Made by a program: the position numbers and the translations under genes. The notes under the pieces were generated by a model that did not search any database, was not told the origin of the DNA, and saw only the letters and a program-made list of their open reading frames with translations. From NCBI GenBank assembly GCA_002317355.1, contig DCJC01000012.1, positions 1 through 8,196 on the forward strand: DNA of 8,196 bases, in the 5' to 3' direction. Shown piece by piece: positions 6,026 to 8,196 of this stretch. How positions within the stretch are numbered: the first letter of the stretch is position 1; each line of letters starts with the position of its first letter. Source of the DNA: Prevotellaceae bacterium UBA1710. Its GTDB lineage: Bacteria; Bacteroidota; Bacteroidia; Bacteroidales; Bacteroidaceae.

Positions 6026-6044
6026 CCCTCCCCCGTAGGGAGGG
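6026..6044. repeat. G/C-rich hairpin after the phosphoesterase gene
   Basis: CCCTCCC (6026-6032) pairs with GGGAGGG (6038-6044) over a 5-base loop, 22 bases after the stop codon. The flanking plus-strand run CTCTCCCCCCGCCCTCCCCC (6015-6034) is almost pure pyrimidine. No T tract follows, so it is not a standard terminator. It shares the CCCTCCC/GGGAGGG core with the element at 6120-6157, suggesting two copies of one intergenic repeat family. TTACCTT (6090-6096) with AAGGTAA (6108-6114) forms a further stem between them. Confidence 0.5.
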
Positions 6045-6119
6045 AGCCGGTTCACGGAGTTAGATACACATAATATAGACATACTTGCCTTACCTTATCC
6101 GCGAGAAAAGGTAACTACT

Positions 6120-6157
6120 CCCCCTCCCTAATAACGGGAGGGGGCAAGGGGGGTGGG
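6120..6157. repeat. G/C-rich hairpin with G-quadruplex motif
   Basis: CCCCCTCCC (6120-6128) pairs perfectly with GGGAGGGGG (6136-6144) over a 7-base loop. From 6136 to 6157 the plus strand has four G runs of 3, 5, 6 and 3 separated by 1 to 3 bases, which satisfies the usual G3+N1-7 quadruplex pattern. The duplex hairpin and the quadruplex use the same G runs and would compete. Confidence 0.55.
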
Positions 6158-6163
6158 TCAACT

Positions 6164-6216
6164 AAACACAAAAATGCTCCAACTATCATCACGACAGAGG
6201 GAGCATTTTTATGTTT
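6164..6216. terminator. Bidirectional rho-independent terminator
   Basis: AAAAATGCTCC (6170-6180) is the exact reverse complement of 6200-6210, and AAACA (6164-6168) with TGTTT (6212-6216) extends the stem past one mismatch. T runs follow on both strands (GCATTTTT on plus, GCATTTTTGTGTTT on minus). It can end the SUI1/phosphoesterase transcript, about 160 bases past its stop, and the leftward RNA from the promoter at 6406. The mismatch C6169/A6211 becomes a G-U pair only in minus-strand RNA. Confidence 0.7.
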
Positions 6217-6400
6217 AACTCTGAAACCTTTTGCAAGGTAGCCATTCGGCTTTTTAGTGTTATCCTCTAAGAGTTAAGCATTAATCTTTTAACCTAATAA
6301 CTAAAACCTAAATCTATTATTCTACTAACCTAAACAATTCTTAATCAATAGTGTCTTCAAGGAATGTTTCCGGAAGTTTTATCTTCTTTTTTCCTTTTGA
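6164..6400 (-). ncRNA. Candidate structured small RNA of about 235 bases
   Basis: The unit has a consensus promoter (6406-6437), no convincing reading frame, and the terminator at 6164-6216. In minus-strand order, TTAACTCT (6277-6270) pairs with AGAGTTAA (6222-6215) as a perfect 8-bp stem. It encloses hairpin AGCC-GAAT-GGCT (6251-6240) and, directly adjacent, hairpin ACCTT-GCAA-AAGGT (6239-6226), whose loop is a GNRA tetraloop on this strand. The 5' half is AU-rich and carries TTAGGTT three times (plus-strand AACCTAA at 6291, 6305 and 6328). I cannot assign it to a named family; a 6S-like or other Bacteroidales RNA is possible. One point against: outward extension of the main stem pairs better on the plus strand. 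Confidence 0.4.
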
Positions 6401-6405
6401 CGATG

Positions 6406-6437
6406 CAAAGGTATGAAGTTTTTTGTGTGTGCGCAAA
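6406..6437 (-). promoter_or_regulatory. Consensus minus-strand promoter, divergent
   Basis: On the minus strand, TTTG (6437-6434) is followed after 20 bases by TACCTTTG (6413-6406), a full consensus match. The start would lie near 6399, and transcription runs left, away from the TerB/J-domain gene, into a stretch with no convincing gene. Confidence 0.65.
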
Positions 6438-6474
6438 CAATTCCTATCAAAATAATAGAAAAACATGTGTTTAG

Positions 6475-6488
6475 TTGATTTATATCAA
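6475..6488. promoter_or_regulatory. FNR-type dyad TTGAT-N4-ATCAA
   Basis: TTGAT (6475-6479) and ATCAA (6484-6488) with a 4-base spacer match the classical FNR half-sites exactly. The centre lies about 97 bases above the expected rightward start and about 83 above the leftward one, within the range of upstream activator sites of the CRP/FNR family. Which Bacteroidales regulator binds is unknown. Confidence 0.45.
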
Positions 6489-6491
6489 GTG

Positions 6492-6507
6492 TTGTGTTCG
6501 TACACAA
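6492..6507. promoter_or_regulatory. CRP-like dyad TTGTGT-N4-ACACAA
   Basis: TTGTGT (6492-6497) and ACACAA (6502-6507) are perfect reverse complements. Read as TTGTG-N6-CACAA, this has the geometry of a CRP-family site. Its centre is 18 bases from that of the FNR-type dyad, so two dimers could bind side by side. Confidence 0.4.
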
Positions 6508-6540
6508 AGCAAACAAACAATATTTTTGCGTATTTATGCT

Positions 6541-6571
6541 TTTGTAAATTGATATTAATTTTGTATCTTTG
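6541..6571 (+). promoter_or_regulatory. Consensus promoter for the TerB/J-domain and AlkD genes
   Basis: TTTG (6541-6544), 19 bases, TATCTTTG (6564-6571) matches the Bacteroidetes consensus at every defined position. Transcription would start near 6578, leaving about 80 bases of leader. No other plus-strand promoter with both boxes is seen before 6658. Confidence 0.8.
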
Positions 6572-6613
6572 CAACATATAAAAGATATACTGACAAATCT
6601 TATAGTGGCACGA

Positions 6614-6652
6614 TTATTGTTTGTTGGTTTCATATAATTAATTAAACAATAA
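6614..6652 (+). promoter_or_regulatory. Leader hairpin ending 5 bases before the start codon
   Basis: TTATTGTTT (6614-6622) pairs perfectly over 9 bases with AAACAATAA (6644-6652). The 3' arm ends 5 bases before the ATG at 6658 and covers the A-rich region that Bacteroidetes ribosomes use in place of a Shine-Dalgarno. Folding could reduce initiation. The stem is entirely A/U apart from one G-C pair, so its stability is modest. Confidence 0.4.
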
Positions 6653-6657
6653 CACAA

Positions 6658-7476
6658 ATGGGAATTTCGAAATGGATTGGAGCATTCCTAGGAGCCCTTA
6701 ATGGAGGCCCTCTGGGAGCAATAGCAGGATTTATTCTAGGTTCTGTTGTCGATTCTTTGACTGACACAAAATCAGATGCGACTGCCAATAATGCATATAG
6801 TAACGGACATCAAGGCTTTGCAGAAGACGATGATATTCTTAACCGTAGAAGACAGTCTCAAGCACAAGGTGACAGAAATGGTTTCCTCTTCTCGTTGATG
6901 CTGCTTTCTGCCCATATCATTCAGGCAGATGGTAAGATAATGCATTCTGAGATGGAGATGGTGCGTCAGTTCTTGCGTGTCAACTTTGGTGAGAATGCCG
7001 TTAGTCAAGGTAATAACATTCTTCTACGCCTCTTTGACTACCGCAAACAGCATGGAGAGCAGTCGTGGAGTCAGCAGATAGGCGAAGCATGCCGTCAGAT
7101 ACGTATGGCTATGCCAGAGGAGCATAGACTTCAGTTGGTTGCTTTTCTCGCCCAGATATCTAAGGCTGACGGCAAGGTAGATGAATCTGAGATTCGGGAG
7201 CTAAGAAATGTGGCATATAATCTCGGGCTTAATGCTTCGGTGGTAGATCAAATGCTTAGTCTCGGAGGTAAGACACTTGATGATGCATATAAGGTGCTTG
7301 GACTAACCAAAGATGCTACAGATGATGAGGTTCGCAAGGCATATCGCAAACTCGCTCTCAAATATCATCCTGACAGGGTGGCAACACTCGGGGATGATGT
7401 GAAAGAGGCTGCCCAAAAGAAGTTCCAGGAACTTAATGATGCAAAGGAAAGAATTTACAAAGCACGTAATCTATGA
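6658..7476 (+). CDS. TerB and J-domain protein, DjlA-like membrane co-chaperone
   Basis: This 272-residue protein is close in length to E. coli DjlA (about 271). Residues 5-33 are a glycine-rich hydrophobic segment (GGPLGAIAGFILGSVV at 16-31), probably a membrane anchor. Residues 72-200 form a TerB-like helical domain with two acidic repeats, ADGKIMHSE (90-98) and ADGKVDESE (170-178). Residues 207-270 are a J domain (AYKVLGLTKDATDDEVRKAY) with the HPD triad at 237-239 that stimulates DnaK. The family role is recruiting DnaK to the membrane; DjlA affects envelope stress signalling in E. coli, and the Bacteroidales role is not known. The ATG at 6658 follows a consensus promoter. Its stop codon overlaps the start of the AlkD gene, so the two are likely translationally coupled. 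Confidence 0.92.
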   Translation: MGISKWIGAFLGALNGGPLGAIAGFILGSVVDSLTDTKSDATANNAYSNGHQGFAEDDDILNRRRQSQAQGDRNGFLFSLMLLSAHIIQADGKIMHSEMEMVRQFLRVNFGENAVSQGNNILLRLFDYRKQHGEQSWSQQIGEACRQIRMAMPEEHRLQLVAFLAQISKADGKVDESEIRELRNVAYNLGLNASVVDQMLSLGGKTLDDAYKVLGLTKDATDDEVRKAYRKLALKYHPDRVATLGDDVKEAAQKKFQELNDAKERIYKARNL

Positions 7477-8165
7477 TAGAAAAGATACAACGAGAGCTAT
7501 TCTCGCTTCAAGATCTGAAGTATAGGGATTTTCATAGTAAGTTGATGCCAGGTATTGACATCAATAGAATAATAGGTGTGAGGACACCTGAGCTCAGGAA
7601 ACTGTCTAAGGAATTTGCCAAAGACGAAAGGATTGGGGAGTTTCTCGCCGTTCTTCCTCATCAATATTACGATGAGATGAATATGCACGGTTTCATCATC
7701 TCTACGATAAAGGATTATGATGAGTGTGTGAGGGAGTTGGATAGATTCCTTCCATTCGTTGACAACTGGGCAACATGCGACTTGCTTCGTCCGAAGGTAT
7801 TTGACAAGAAGCTGAATCATGAGCGATTACTTGAGGACATTAAGCGTTGGATGGGTTCGTCTGAGCCTTTCATCATTCGTTTTGGAATAGAGATGCTGAT
7901 GACATTCTTCCTTGATGATGAGTTTAAGCCAGAGTTCTTGGATTGGGTGGCAAGAATAAAGCATGATCATTATTATGTGAAGATGATGATAGCATGGTAT
8001 TTTGCAACAGCCCTAAGTAAGCAATGGGATGCCACCCTACCCTATATCTCAACTCTGCACCTTGAGACTTGGACTCACAATAAGGCGATTCAAAAGGCTA
8101 TTGAGAGTTACAGAATAACGAAAGAGCAGAAGGAGTTGCTGAAGGGTATGAAGGTTAAGGGATAG
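7473..8165 (+). CDS. AlkD-family DNA glycosylase (DNA alkylation repair)
   Basis: This 230-residue all-helical HEAT-like protein removes alkylated bases such as 3-methyladenine and 7-methylguanine from DNA. Residues corresponding to the Bacillus cereus AlkD site (W109, D113, R148, W187) appear as W99 and D103 in DNWATCD, R136 in IIRFGIEML, and W175 in IAWYFATAL. The intervals are 4, 33 and 39, against 4, 35 and 39 in the reference, so the catalytic geometry seems kept. IIGVRTPELRKLSKE (33-47) is the usual N-terminal signature. The ATG overlaps the upstream stop codon in an ATGA junction, so its translation probably depends on that of the TerB/J-domain gene and its expression on the promoter at 6541. 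The gene is complete. Confidence 0.93.
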   Translation: MIEKIQRELFSLQDLKYRDFHSKLMPGIDINRIIGVRTPELRKLSKEFAKDERIGEFLAVLPHQYYDEMNMHGFIISTIKDYDECVRELDRFLPFVDNWATCDLLRPKVFDKKLNHERLLEDIKRWMGSSEPFIIRFGIEMLMTFFLDDEFKPEFLDWVARIKHDHYYVKMMIAWYFATALSKQWDATLPYISTLHLETWTHNKAIQKAIESYRITKEQKELLKGMKVKG

Positions 8166-8174
8166 AGTAAAGTA

Positions 8175-8194
8175 GAGGGCACTGAAAAACCCTC
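8175..8194. repeat. Small hairpin at the right edge
   Basis: GAGGG (8175-8179) pairs with CCCTC (8190-8194) 9 bases after the AlkD stop codon. Five pairs with a 10-base loop is weak for a terminator. The CCCTCCC at the very end recalls the G/C-rich repeats at 6026 and 6120, so the window may stop inside another copy. Confidence 0.25.
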
Positions 8195-8196
8195 CC

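Noticed and set aside
6354..6376. Possible plus-strand terminator (CTTC/GAAG, GGAA/TTCC, then T-rich)
   Set aside because: The stem is interrupted by unpaired bases, is weak, and has no plus-strand transcript to end beyond the strong terminator at 6164-6216.
6354..6398. Short startless peptide frame (KIKLPETFLEDTID) at the 5' end of the leftward RNA
   Set aside because: It ends cleanly at a TAA, but no start codon lies between the predicted transcription start and the frame, so it cannot be supported as a gene.
6379..6657. A 92-codon minus-strand frame in the divergent promoter region
   Set aside because: It overlaps both consensus promoters and the CRP/FNR-type dyads, and its product looks like random AT-rich translation.

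Overview
The window looks like chromosomal DNA of a Bacteroidales bacterium, most likely Prevotella or a close relative. The support is: moderate to low GC with very AT-rich intergenic DNA; several promoters of the Bacteroidetes type (TTTG, 19-20 bases, TAnnTTTG); little use of Shine-Dalgarno sequences; and a C-terminal tail (YYNLNGQ... NGIYIFDGKKVV) of the kind common on secreted Prevotella proteins. No tRNA, rRNA, CRISPR array, insertion sequence or phage gene is visible.

Layout. Positions 1-671 have no intact gene and hold a run of unrelated inverted repeats, a minus-strand terminator (331-364) and a short minus-strand reading-frame remnant ending just before it. Positions 672-3029 (minus) encode a large secreted CotH-kinase-like protein with its own promoter, which has a 12-base palindrome in its spacer. 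Positions 3216-3734 (minus) encode a small secreted protein of unknown function, separated from the CotH gene by a strong terminator. Upstream of it, a consensus minus-strand promoter (4048-4079) is followed by an unlisted 57-codon frame (3823-3996). An AT-rich gap then leads to two co-directional genes, a SUI1/YciH-family translation factor (4484-4888) and a membrane-anchored metallophosphoesterase (4892-6004), 3 bases apart.

Positions 6005-6657 form the most interesting non-coding region. It has two G/C-rich hairpins with quadruplex potential, a bidirectional terminator, and a probable minus-strand non-coding RNA with its own consensus promoter. A divergent regulatory block follows with two CRP/FNR-type dyads side by side, then a consensus plus-strand promoter and a leader hairpin ending 5 bases before the next start codon. 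That promoter drives a TerB/J-domain protein (6658-7476), whose stop overlaps the start of an AlkD-family DNA glycosylase (7473-8165) in an ATGA junction.

Functionally, the right half is housekeeping and stress related: translation initiation fidelity, a membrane phosphoesterase, a membrane-linked co-chaperone and alkylation repair. The left half is cell-surface or secretory. I see no clear new multi-gene system. The observations most worth following are the candidate RNA and divergent control region at 6164-6571, the small frame at 3823-3996, and the cluster of structured repeats at 1-671.
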